Below are positions 54,179 to 62,744 of a stretch of DNA of 64,000 nucleotides, one piece after another (position 1 is the stretch's first letter; each line of letters begins with the position of its first letter). Source of the DNA: Aquimarina sp. AU474 (GTDB lineage: Bacteria > Bacteroidota > Bacteroidia > Flavobacteriales > Flavobacteriaceae); NCBI RefSeq assembly GCF_900312815.1, contig NZ_OMPE01000004.1, forward strand, positions 186,001 through 250,000, given 5' to 3'. A model generated the notes under the pieces. It saw only the letters and a list, made by a program, of their open reading frames with translations, was not told the DNA's origin and searched no databases. A program made the translations under genes and the position numbers.

Positions 54179-54404
54179 GTTAAAAAATTGAATCAACATA
54201 ATTTAACGTACAGGCAGTTAATTAGGCTTTAGAGCAGTTTTAATTACTATTTCGTTGATGTTTATGAAAACGTCAACTTATTAGCTATAGCATTATATGT
54301 TGATAAAGAATGTATTCAGCATAATTCTAACGTTGCGGGTCGAAAAGAAGGATTTTTCTAATGTAAATTTTGTACATTCATGTATACTAATTTACCTGAC
54401 ATAA

Positions 54405-55166
54405 ATGAAAATAATAGACCTCTCAAAACCTATCCAATACAATAAGAACGACCCTTGGTTTATGCGCGTTAAAATCAAGCATAAACCTCATAAAAAAGCA
54501 AAATGGCTGATTCGTGTATTTGGATTACCGTTTAAATTATTTCCGAAGAATTTTGTAGGTTGGGCAGATGATAGCATCCAAAAGATGGGGGTGCACTCTA
54601 CAACGCATATCGATGCGCCATGGCATTATTCCCCAACTACCGAAGGGAAAAAATCTAAGACGATCGATGAAGTACCTTTGGATTGGTGCTATGGAGAAGG
54701 GATTGTGATCGATATGAAACATAAAGAAGATTTTGATCCTATAACCGTATCGGATATAGAATTTTTTTTGGAAGAAAATAATTTGTCACTTTCCGCCGGA
54801 ATGATCGTACTTATTAAAACAGGACGAGATAAATATAACGGTACTAAAAATTTCCATAAAATAGGTACAGGTATGAGTGCAGATGCAACTTCATGGTTGA
54901 TTGACCATGGGATAAAAGTTATGGGTATAGATTCTTGGGGTTGGGATTTGCCATTACCTTATATGGTTAAAAAAGCAAAAGAAACGAATAACCCTGATTT
55001 GTTTTGGGAAGCGCATTTGGTAGGAAAAGACAAAGAATACTGTCATATGGAACAATTGGTTAATCTTGATGCATTACCTTATGTAGGATTTAAAGTAGCT
55101 GTATTTCCATTAAAAATAGTAGGAGCTTCTGCAGCACCTGCTCGAGTAGTGGCCATGTTTGATTAG
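54405..55166 (+). CDS. Cyclase-family metal-dependent hydrolase
   Basis: 253 residues. The cyclase/kynurenine-formamidase motif appears as HSTTHIDAPWHY (about 64-75), with IDLSKPIQYNKNDPW at the N-terminus and GTGMSADATSWLIDHG plus HMEQLVNLDALP later. Members hydrolyse amides or lactones using a divalent metal. The substrate is unknown and neighbours do not help. The M23 gene follows after 25 bases. Confidence 0.85.
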   Translation: MKIIDLSKPIQYNKNDPWFMRVKIKHKPHKKAKWLIRVFGLPFKLFPKNFVGWADDSIQKMGVHSTTHIDAPWHYSPTTEGKKSKTIDEVPLDWCYGEGIVIDMKHKEDFDPITVSDIEFFLEENNLSLSAGMIVLIKTGRDKYNGTKNFHKIGTGMSADATSWLIDHGIKVMGIDSWGWDLPLPYMVKKAKETNNPDLFWEAHLVGKDKEYCHMEQLVNLDALPYVGFKVAVFPLKIVGASAAPARVVAMFD

Positions 55167-55191
55167 GTTTTTTAATTAAAATGAAGGGAGT

Positions 55192-56196
55192 ATGAATTCA
55201 TTTTTTTTTCGATGTACTAACATTTTTAATGTCTTAATACTCTGCATAATAATTTTAAGTTGTAGTAGGACAAGGTCATCTACTAAACTACAAAATAATG
55301 ATATAAAAAACATAGAAAGTGCATTTGTTAATGCTTTTAATGAAGGGCGAATAGAAGAGTTTAGAGTAATGTTTGATACTGAATTAAAGCACAGAAACTC
55401 GATTGAAGAATTAAAAGATAATTTTGACAAAATTTCCTCTCAAACAGGAAAAATATATGCATTAACGCTTGATGAGGTTCAAGACCTCACTTTTATATAT
55501 AAAAGTAAGCATCAAAAAATGGTTACGCTAAAAGTAGTTTTGGGAATAAATGATATTGGCGAAGTATCAAAAATGGAAATCAGTAATGATTATAAATACA
55601 GAAACCCTCCAATATTAGATAGAAATGTTTCAGATTTAATACTACCTTTTAGAGGTAAGTGGTATGTGTTTTGGGGAGGTAAGAAAGGGAGTAATAATTA
55701 TCATAATGCATACCCAAGTATGCAAGGTGCATTTGATTTTTGGGTGATGGGTAGCAATGGTAAATCACATCGTATTGGGGCAACCAAAAATGAAGATTTT
55801 TATGCCTTTGGAAAAGAACTTATGGCTCCTATTGATGCAAAGGTAGTTTATATTTTTGATGAGGTGCCCGATAATGATTGGCCAAATATGAACTCCACGG
55901 CGGGTGTTGGTAATGTGGTTCTTTTAGAAACAAAAAACAAAGAATATATACTTCTGGGGCACTTAAAACAGCATTCTATTGTAGTTAAAAGAGGACAATA
56001 TGTAAAACAAGGGCAATTACTGGGACTATGCGGAAACTCGGGTAATTCTACAGAACCTCATCTTCATTTTCAAGTACAGAACTTACCGGATTTTGCAGCT
56101 GCCAAAGGAGCATGGGTACATTTTAAGAAAATTAAAGTGAACGGTGAAATTAAGGAAGATTATATTCCTAAACGTGGAGATAAAATCAGTAACTAA
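55192..56196 (+). CDS. M23-family peptidase-like lipoprotein with NTF2/DUF3887-like domain
   Basis: 334 residues. Signal ends IIILSC (Cys24). An alpha-plus-beta domain like DUF3887 (about 38-135) precedes an M23 domain. HLKQHSIVVKRGQYVKQGQLLG and GNSGNSTEPHLHFQVQ supply the usual second half, including HLHF. The first metal site, usually HxxxD, is not clear; the text reads KNEDFYAFGKEL. It may still cut peptidoglycan cross-links or be a regulator. Confidence 0.82.
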   Translation: MNSFFFRCTNIFNVLILCIIILSCSRTRSSTKLQNNDIKNIESAFVNAFNEGRIEEFRVMFDTELKHRNSIEELKDNFDKISSQTGKIYALTLDEVQDLTFIYKSKHQKMVTLKVVLGINDIGEVSKMEISNDYKYRNPPILDRNVSDLILPFRGKWYVFWGGKKGSNNYHNAYPSMQGAFDFWVMGSNGKSHRIGATKNEDFYAFGKELMAPIDAKVVYIFDEVPDNDWPNMNSTAGVGNVVLLETKNKEYILLGHLKQHSIVVKRGQYVKQGQLLGLCGNSGNSTEPHLHFQVQNLPDFAAAKGAWVHFKKIKVNGEIKEDYIPKRGDKISN

Positions 56197-56238
56197 AAGA
56201 TGAAATTATGATATTTCGGATAAATCAAAAAAACTGAT

Positions 56239-57348
56239 ATGATTAATAAAATAATTTTTATAATGATAACTTTTGTGATGTTATCCTGTCAAAAGCCTGT
56301 AGACATTGCATTAGAGAAGAAGAAAATTCAAGATAAGATTGATTTAGTAGTGCAGGCACATTACAACAAAGATGCTATTCAATTTTTTGAATCCAATGCT
56401 AATGAATGGTATGATGTAAGAAATGGAATAGTACAACTGATTGATAAATCAGAAAAAATACCATCTACTCAGAAGTATCTAGATAATATGGATTTTCATG
56501 AAATGATACAACGTAACAATCCCGTTATTGAAATCTCTGATGATGCTACTTTGGCTAGTTATTTAGGTTCAATAACAATAAAAGGCGTATTTAATGAATC
56601 GCCAGTTCTTTGGGTGGTAGCGTGGCAAAGTGTATTAAAAAAGAATAAGGGTGAATGGGAAATTATTAGCACCACAAATACTGAAGGCGATAATAAGGTT
56701 ACTGCTGAAGTATTATTGGATCATGTTAGAAAAAAAATGGGGGTTATAGGAGAGAACGATTTTTCATCTGTATATGCGTATGCAAAATGTAGAGGCCCAG
56801 AAAGATCTTTTGAAACCTTGCTATTATCTAATAAAAAAAATGGAAGGATGGAACAACTCTATGAAGAACAACATATAATATTGAAACATGGAGAAAATAC
56901 ATCCTGGACCCGTAACTTATCTACAAACTCTGGAGAGGAAAAAATGGATAATGAGACTATGGTATTTGTTAACGGACACGAGTTGCATTGGTTAAGTTTT
57001 TGGCCAGAGCATCGATATAAAGACCCTGTTTTTAAAGGTATTTCTAAATTTAATGATAAAACTGCTTTTCAAATTGAATTTAAAGATGTGTTTGATAAAC
57101 CTGTACATTTTTATTATTCTTTTAATACATATCTTCCTTTAGGGTTTGTGTTGAATACTAATCCGAATGGCGATACCGTAGATGTTACATACAATGTTTG
57201 GGAGAAAATAAACAACGTGCAAATCTTTAAAAAAGCAGCCTTTAAACAAGGAAATGATATTTTTGAATATAACTTTACGGATATAAAAGTAAATCAAATA
57301 AAAAGTAAAGATTTCGAAAACAAAACTGGATTATTGAGTCAATATTGA
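56239..57348 (+). CDS. Two-domain lipoprotein with SnoaL/NTF2-like N-terminal half
   Basis: 369 residues. Lipoprotein signal MINKIIFIMITFVMLSC (Cys17). The first half (about 25-155) looks like an NTF2/DUF4440-type fold (KIDLVVQAHYNKDAIQFF, LWVVAWQSVLKKNKGEWEIIS); the second half is beta-rich with His/Trp-containing stretches (VNGHELHWLSFWPEHRYKD). No catalytic motif recognised. It lies 42 bases after the M23 gene and may be co-transcribed. Confidence 0.72.
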   Translation: MINKIIFIMITFVMLSCQKPVDIALEKKKIQDKIDLVVQAHYNKDAIQFFESNANEWYDVRNGIVQLIDKSEKIPSTQKYLDNMDFHEMIQRNNPVIEISDDATLASYLGSITIKGVFNESPVLWVVAWQSVLKKNKGEWEIISTTNTEGDNKVTAEVLLDHVRKKMGVIGENDFSSVYAYAKCRGPERSFETLLLSNKKNGRMEQLYEEQHIILKHGENTSWTRNLSTNSGEEKMDNETMVFVNGHELHWLSFWPEHRYKDPVFKGISKFNDKTAFQIEFKDVFDKPVHFYYSFNTYLPLGFVLNTNPNGDTVDVTYNVWEKINNVQIFKKAAFKQGNDIFEYNFTDIKVNQIKSKDFENKTGLLSQY

Positions 57349-57361
57349 AAAGGGACTAGTT

Positions 57362-58180
57362 TTATTTTTTTAAAACTCCTTTACCGGTAGCGGCATAATA
57401 AATACCGCCGTATAAATGATCCAAAAACCATTGATTTTTATATACATTTTTAATATGTCCCAAGGATGTGTAAAATGCGCGTCCGCCATCATATTCGTGA
57501 TACCAAGATATAGGATGAAACTTGCCCATTCCTGCTCCCACACGATCAACAACTTGACCATTAGAATTTGTGCCTCTGTTTTTCCAAATTACGTTGGGAT
57601 CAAAAGATTTTTCATCTACAGTAATTAGATATTGTAAGTCAGAGACTTTTTCTTCTCCAAATTCGTACCACTCATCTGTCCATAATAGTGTATCAGGAAA
57701 ATGTTCTAATCCGGGAAAATTGTGATTGATGATATTTAATTTTGCGGTTTGTTGTACGGGATGAATGTGAAACATTCTTCCAACCAATTTGGTATACCAT
57801 TCCCAATCGTATTCGGTGTCTGAGGCAGCATGTATGCCTACATATCCTTTACCAGATTGAATATATTTTTCAAATGCAGCTTGCTCGATATCATCAAAAA
57901 TGTCATCCGTAGTACTTAGAAAAATTACCACATCAAAATTCTTCAAACTTTGTTCTGTGATTTTAATTGCATTTTGTTGTCGTTGTACCTCAAAGTTGTG
58001 AGTTTCGCCCAAAGTATATAATGCAGTAATTCCATTTTGAATGGATTCATGATGCCAACCCGCTGTTTCGGTAATCAATAATGCCTTAAATTGTTTTTGG
58101 GCGTTTATATATCCAATAAATAGAAGGCAAATGCATAGATTGACTATTGTTCTTGATTTTTCTGTTTTTATGAAGTACAT
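57362..58180 (-). CDS. ThuA-like trehalose-utilisation domain protein, secreted
   Basis: 272 residues. A signal-like N-terminus (IVNLCICLLFIGYINAQ) precedes a ThuA fold related to class I glutamine amidotransferases: ALLITETAGWHHESI, FDVVIFLSTTDD, YVGIHAASDTEYDW and GGRAFYTSLGH. ThuA-type proteins act in disaccharide metabolism, though many Bacteroidetes copies are uncharacterised. Convergent with the lipoprotein gene and divergent from the AraC regulator. Confidence 0.88.
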   Translation of the reverse strand: MYFIKTEKSRTIVNLCICLLFIGYINAQKQFKALLITETAGWHHESIQNGITALYTLGETHNFEVQRQQNAIKITEQSLKNFDVVIFLSTTDDIFDDIEQAAFEKYIQSGKGYVGIHAASDTEYDWEWYTKLVGRMFHIHPVQQTAKLNIINHNFPGLEHFPDTLLWTDEWYEFGEEKVSDLQYLITVDEKSFDPNVIWKNRGTNSNGQVVDRVGAGMGKFHPISWYHEYDGGRAFYTSLGHIKNVYKNQWFLDHLYGGIYYAATGKGVLKK

Positions 58181-58358
58181 TGTTTAAGAACTTTAGATTT
58201 TAAGAAGTAATTGTAAGGATATCAAATATATCAAATTACAAAATGTTATTAGTTCTTGTTTGTTATATCTTTTTAAAATGTAGTTAATTTGAATAAATGG
58301 ATTCTTACTTAGTTGCTTTAAATAAGAAACCAAAATCATAAATACCATTAACCGATTT

Positions 58359-59234
58359 ATGTCTGACAAAATAGAAAATATTTTGTTTTCGCGATTTGTA
58401 AAACAACCTATTCCATTTGAATTTATTACCATCAGAGAGCTTTATGATCGCTGTAGTAAAAGTGGGTACGATCTTTCAATAGCTCATCGAATCGCTTTTC
58501 ATGCTTTAATTATTGTTACTCAAGGAAATAGTAAACATACTATAGATTTTAAAGAAGAGGTTTTGATGCCCGGTACGATCTTGCCTCTTACAAAGAATCA
58601 GGTACATGCTTTTAACAAGGATCTTATTATTAAAGGGTATGTGATTTCGTTTGAAGAAACTTTTATCACACAAAACATAAGCGAAAAAAGCTTATTTCAT
58701 TTTCTTCAAATATATTACGAACCTTCTGTTTTGATAGGAGAAGAAAATCTTAAAACTTTACAGCCGTATTTAACTCTTTTAAAAAATGTACATGAGGATG
58801 GTAATCAAAACATGAAATCAGAAACTATAAGTTCATTATTTATTGCGCTACTTTTTGAGATAAAACGATTATCAATCTATCAACATAAAACATTTGAAAG
58901 CCAAAGATTCAAAGATTTCATAAGATTTAAACAACTGATCTCTCATCATTATTCAGAAAGTCATAATGCCAAAGAATACGCCCAAAAATTATTAGTTTCA
59001 TATAAATACTTGAACGATATCTGCAAGGAGATTACAAATAAGACGGCAAAGGCATTTATTGATAGTTGGTTGTTGTTAGAAATAAAAAGAAATATTTCTG
59101 AAAAGAAGTACACATCACAAGAGATAGCTTTTAAAATGGGATTTAAAGAACCTTCAAATTTTATTCGATTTTTTAAAAAATTCACAGGTATTACACCGAA
59201 TCAGTTTCAAAATAAAATAATCTATAAGGGTTAG
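58359..59234 (+). CDS. AraC-family transcriptional regulator
   Basis: 291 residues. N-terminal cupin-like sensing domain (about 15-130) and a C-terminal double helix-turn-helix (about 195-290) with the AraC signature QEIAFKMGFKEPSNFIRFFKKFTGITPNQF spread over 255-284. It precedes a peroxiredoxin-DoxX-NTF2-like operon by 84 bases and probably controls it. Confidence 0.92.
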   Translation: MSDKIENILFSRFVKQPIPFEFITIRELYDRCSKSGYDLSIAHRIAFHALIIVTQGNSKHTIDFKEEVLMPGTILPLTKNQVHAFNKDLIIKGYVISFEETFITQNISEKSLFHFLQIYYEPSVLIGEENLKTLQPYLTLLKNVHEDGNQNMKSETISSLFIALLFEIKRLSIYQHKTFESQRFKDFIRFKQLISHHYSESHNAKEYAQKLLVSYKYLNDICKEITNKTAKAFIDSWLLLEIKRNISEKKYTSQEIAFKMGFKEPSNFIRFFKKFTGITPNQFQNKIIYKG

Positions 59235-59287
59235 AGATTGACTATTTTTAAAATTAGATAGATAATATTTTTTGGATCATCTACTTA

Positions 59288-59295
59288 TACTTTTG
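59288..59295 (+). promoter_or_regulatory. -7 element of the peroxiredoxin operon
   Basis: TACTTTTG matches TAnnTTTG exactly, 24 bases before the ATG at 59319. No clear -33 is seen, in keeping with activator control. Confidence 0.5.
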
Positions 59296-59318
59296 TCTTG
59301 AACAAAAAGATAGTAGTT

Positions 59319-59981
59319 ATGACACTTCAAGATCAACTAAAAATAATGCGAGATGCTACTGTGGCAAGAATGCCAGGCACCATTATGAAGGTGTTTACCG
59401 ATAGCATAAATACAATTAAACGAAATAGATTAAAAGAAAATGCTTTACAGTTAGGAGAGACAATTCCCAATATTCCTCTTACTAATGTACAAGGATTGAA
59501 TATTTACCTCAACAGTCTTATACGATCAAACTATTTAATCCTAAATTTTTACAGAGGAGGTTGGTGTCCATATTGTAATATGGAATTAAGAGAGTATGAA
59601 AAATTAATGTACGAGTTTAATGAAATAGGAGCGGACTTAGTGGCAATTAGTTCTGAAATACCTGAATTAGCAAAACAAACAATAGGTAAGAACTCTATCT
59701 TATCTTATCCCGTCTTAACTGATAATGACGCTCTATTCATGAAAGCTATGGGGATTGTATTTAGGTTAGATGAAGCATCGAAAAGAGAATTTGTCAATTT
59801 TGGAATGGATTTCTCTAAAATTAACGGAAATGAAAACTATGAGCTCCCTGTTCCAGCCGTTTACGTAATTAACAAGGAAATGAAAATAGTATTTGTGCAT
59901 TTTGAAGAAGATTATATGACAAGACTAGAACCAAAGCAATTATTAACACTATTAAAAAAAGAAACAATATCTAAAATTTAG
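59319..59981 (+). CDS. Peroxiredoxin-like (AhpC/TSA) family protein
   Basis: 220 residues from the ATG at 59319; a TTG seven codons upstream overlaps the promoter region. An N-terminal helical extension precedes a thioredoxin fold with GGWCPYCNMELREYE, Cys83 and Cys86 forming a CxxC pair. These proteins probably reduce peroxides or disulfides. First of three tightly packed genes (gaps of four and two bases). Confidence 0.9.
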   Translation: MTLQDQLKIMRDATVARMPGTIMKVFTDSINTIKRNRLKENALQLGETIPNIPLTNVQGLNIYLNSLIRSNYLILNFYRGGWCPYCNMELREYEKLMYEFNEIGADLVAISSEIPELAKQTIGKNSILSYPVLTDNDALFMKAMGIVFRLDEASKREFVNFGMDFSKINGNENYELPVPAVYVINKEMKIVFVHFEEDYMTRLEPKQLLTLLKKETISKI

Positions 59982-59985
59982 AAAC

Positions 59986-60360
59986 ATGAAAACAAATAAG
60001 ATTATCTATTGGATTACTACAGGAATATTGTGTCTATTATTCTTTGCCGGCGCTATGATGTATATTTTTAATTACCCAAGAGCCGAAGGTTTTTTTATAA
60101 ACTTAGGGTTTCCTACTTGGATCATTTATCCTTTGGCCTTTTTAAAGATTGCAGGGGCAATTACGATTATCACAAAGTGGTCTAGGTTTTTAAAAGAACT
60201 GGCGTATGCTGGGTTTTTGTTTGATGCTATTTTAGCATTAGCAGCACATATTATGGTGAGAGATGGAGAATATATGTTTGCCATTATTGCATTGATTTTG
60301 ATCATACTTTCATGGATATATGATCGTAAAATTATTAATCCTTCTAAAATAAATAATTAA
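59986..60360 (+). CDS. DoxX-family membrane protein
   Basis: 124 residues with four membrane segments (about 8-28, 45-66, 71-90, 95-115), matching the DoxX/DoxD-like group: YPLAFLKIAGAITIITKWSRFLKELAYAGF around 46-75, here quoted in part from YPLAFLKIAG. Often linked to redox functions at the membrane. It sits between a peroxiredoxin and an NTF2-like protein in one operon. Confidence 0.85.
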   Translation: MKTNKIIYWITTGILCLLFFAGAMMYIFNYPRAEGFFINLGFPTWIIYPLAFLKIAGAITIITKWSRFLKELAYAGFLFDAILALAAHIMVRDGEYMFAIIALILIILSWIYDRKIINPSKINN

Positions 60361-60362
60361 GA

Positions 60363-60758
60363 ATGAAACCAACAAATCTTTCAGAAATAGGTTTGAAACA
60401 AACAATTGAAAACCTAATAGAAGCAGGAACAAGTTTTGATGTAGAACAACTTGATAGAATTTATCACGAGGATCTACAGGTTATCATGATCGATGATCAA
60501 GAGCAAAAAACTATAACGGATAAAAAATCTTTTAAAGAGCTATTTTCTTCAAAAAAAGAAAATGGAGATCCGCCATTAAATACCTGGCGGAAATTTAATC
60601 ATATAGAAGTCAATAATAATTTAGGACATGTTATTGTAATGCGTAGAGTAAATCTAACCGGTCAAGAGAGAAAGCTAATATTGAGCATTGATTTAATTTG
60701 GAGTGAAAATAGGTGGCAAGTAACTAGAGAAGTGATTTTGATGCCGCAAGAATTTTAG
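60363..60758 (+). CDS. SnoaL/NTF2-like (DUF4440-type) protein
   Basis: 131 residues, cytoplasmic. A single NTF2-like fold is suggested by TSFDVEQLDRIYHEDLQVI early on and IDLIWSENRWQVTREVI at the end. Such domains bind small ligands or act as isomerases; nothing indicates the substrate. Last gene of the AraC-linked operon, followed by a terminator. Confidence 0.8.
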   Translation: MKPTNLSEIGLKQTIENLIEAGTSFDVEQLDRIYHEDLQVIMIDDQEQKTITDKKSFKELFSSKKENGDPPLNTWRKFNHIEVNNNLGHVIVMRRVNLTGQERKLILSIDLIWSENRWQVTREVILMPQEF

Positions 60759-60793
60759 TTGATTTATCAAGAACAATGTATTTAAAAAGAGAT

Positions 60794-60827
60794 AAAAAGT
60801 GTAAACCGTATTGGTTTGCACTTTTTT
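60794..60827 (+). terminator. Terminator of the peroxiredoxin operon
   Basis: AAAAGTGTAAACC (from 60795) pairs with GGTTTGCACTTTT (one T-G pair), five-base loop, six T's. Confidence 0.87.
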
Positions 60828-60892
60828 AATATCTTTAGCTTACTTCAAGAAAGTGATTCATTGCCATAAATAATCAACCGAATATAAATCAA

Positions 60893-62377
60893 ATGACAAA
60901 GTATATACTAGTATTTATTTCTGTAATCTTTATTGGTTGCAAAGAAAAATCAAAAGCACCCGCCATCGTTAAAAAGGCATTAAATCCTATTACATATTCG
61001 ATGGATAATAACGCTAATTTGATATTAGAAAATCCTGAGATTAATTCTATAGCTATAGGTGTTTACAAAGATGGTAAAACATATGCGAAGTATTATGGAG
61101 AGATTGACAAGGGAAAAAGTAATTCACCAAATGATAATTCACTCTTCGAAATTGCTTCGGTTACAAAAACATTTACAGGGATATTAGTTGCGCACGCCGT
61201 ATTAGATGGTAAATTGGATGTAGAAGATGATATAAGAAAGTATCTCGATGGTACTTTTGATAATCTAGAATATAAGAATCGTCCAATTCAAATACGAGAT
61301 TTATTAACACATACCAGTGGAATAACAAGAGATTTTTCATCTACATTATCCAATATGTTTTTGATGACAGCGTCAGAACAAGATAAAAAAGAGATAAGAA
61401 ATTATAACAGGAACAAGTTTATTAAAGACTTGAAGGGATATAAACTAGATACTATCCCAGGAAAAAAATATGATTATTCACCAATAGTTGGACCCGAAAT
61501 TTTAGCCTTGATTCTTGAAAAGGTTTATGATAAAACTTATGACGAGCTTTTACAACAGTTTATCTTTCAAAAGGCACACATGAATAATAGTAGTATTCAT
61601 ATAAAGACTGAGGATAAAAAAGTGACCAATGGATATTCTGATGAGGGTAAACTAATAGAACCTTTACCCGTTCCAATAATAGGGGCTGGTTATGGATTGA
61701 AATCTACAATCCCAGATCTATTAAAGTATATTACATACTTGTTAGAAAGTGATGACCCTGTAATAAAGGAAATGAAAACATCATTGTTTTTGGATGAAGA
61801 AGAAGGAGATCAATATGGATATTTCTGGCAATTAAGTGATGATGATTTTATGCATAATGGAGGAACCAATGGAAGTACAAATTGGGTAATTGTAATGCCT
61901 AAATATAATACGGGGTTTACAGTAATGTTTAATTCTAACGGAAAAACCTCGGGAAAACTAATTAATAGAATTGCGAATTATATATATAATGATCTAGAAG
62001 ATTACCCCAGAATGAATCCATACTTTCTCGTTCGTAAAGCAATTTTGAATGATCTTGAAAAAGGAATTGAAACGTATAAAAAACTCAAAAAGGAAAATAA
62101 AAACGAGTATGATTTTGGTAATGAATCTATGCTCAATAGAATAGGTTATGAGCTACTAAGTGAAGATAGAGTTTTAGAAGCTATTAGAGTTTTTGAACTA
62201 TTAGTGTCAGAATTCCCTAATTCTTCTAATCCTTATGATAGCCTTGGTGAAGGATACCTCGTAAATGAGCAATATGATTTAGCATTACAGAATTATAATA
62301 AGTCATTTGAGTTAAACTCTAACAACAAGAATGCACAAAAAATGATCGAGAAAATTAAACAAATTAAAAGCGACTGA
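60893..62377 (+). CDS. Serine hydrolase (class C beta-lactamase family) with TPR tail, lipoprotein
   Basis: 494 residues. Signal ends VIFIGC (Cys16). The beta-lactamase/DD-peptidase-like domain has the nucleophile Ser89 and Lys92 in IASVTKTFTG, a Tyr-Ser-Pro motif (KYDYSPIVG) in place of YxN, and HNGGTNGS as the third motif. The C-terminal part (about 395-494) is a TPR-like helical tail (SNPYDSLGEGYLVNEQYDLAL). Substrate unknown: esterase, peptidase or beta-lactam. Confidence 0.9.
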   Translation: MTKYILVFISVIFIGCKEKSKAPAIVKKALNPITYSMDNNANLILENPEINSIAIGVYKDGKTYAKYYGEIDKGKSNSPNDNSLFEIASVTKTFTGILVAHAVLDGKLDVEDDIRKYLDGTFDNLEYKNRPIQIRDLLTHTSGITRDFSSTLSNMFLMTASEQDKKEIRNYNRNKFIKDLKGYKLDTIPGKKYDYSPIVGPEILALILEKVYDKTYDELLQQFIFQKAHMNNSSIHIKTEDKKVTNGYSDEGKLIEPLPVPIIGAGYGLKSTIPDLLKYITYLLESDDPVIKEMKTSLFLDEEEGDQYGYFWQLSDDDFMHNGGTNGSTNWVIVMPKYNTGFTVMFNSNGKTSGKLINRIANYIYNDLEDYPRMNPYFLVRKAILNDLEKGIETYKKLKKENKNEYDFGNESMLNRIGYELLSEDRVLEAIRVFELLVSEFPNSSNPYDSLGEGYLVNEQYDLALQNYNKSFELNSNNKNAQKMIEKIKQIKSD

Positions 62378-62412
62378 TTTAATAGGATACAAGAACAATT
62401 AACCCTTTATAA

Positions 62413-62633
62413 GGATCATTAAATATTCTGGTTTATTGCTATGCTTGTCAAAGTCAAAAAAGTATTGATATTTATCTTAATCGATTATATCACGAAGTAA
62501 AACTTAACAGGAATGTGTTGTTAGAAGATTTAAACAAGAAGGGATCACTATAGTAATTTTGACCAATCAGAAACATAGAAATGTGTATCATATTTCTCAT
62601 GCCATTTATGAAATCGTTAAAAGAAATAATTAA
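62413..62633 (+). pseudogene. Remnant of a second serine hydrolase gene
   Basis: One frame (62413-62553) reads CQSQKSIDIYLNRLYHEVKL and on through NVLLEDLNKK, like the start of a mature secreted serine hydrolase. In another frame, 62538-62633 reads EGITIVILTNQKHRNVYHIS then HAIYEIVKRNN and a stop, like the end of such an enzyme. The middle (about 300 residues by comparison with the neighbouring intact gene) is missing, there is no start codon for the first part, and the frames differ. It looks like a decayed copy with an internal deletion. Confidence 0.65.
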
Positions 62634-62744
62634 GATATAAAATAGAAAACCTTAACATTTGTTCTTTTAGAAATCTGTAACTTTTCCACCCTAAAAGATA
62701 AGGTTTAAGGGATTGGTATTATAGATAAACTTAAGAAAACAAAA

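Noticed and set aside
54254..54277. GTTGATGTTT/AAACGTCAAC hairpin between the protease and cyclase genes
   Set aside because: One wobble pair, no U-run, and a strong terminator already ends the protease transcript; no role can be argued.
57789..57800. TTGGTATACCAT, eleven of twelve matches to the alginate operator
   Set aside because: It lies inside the ThuA-like coding region with no promoter; taken as coincidence.
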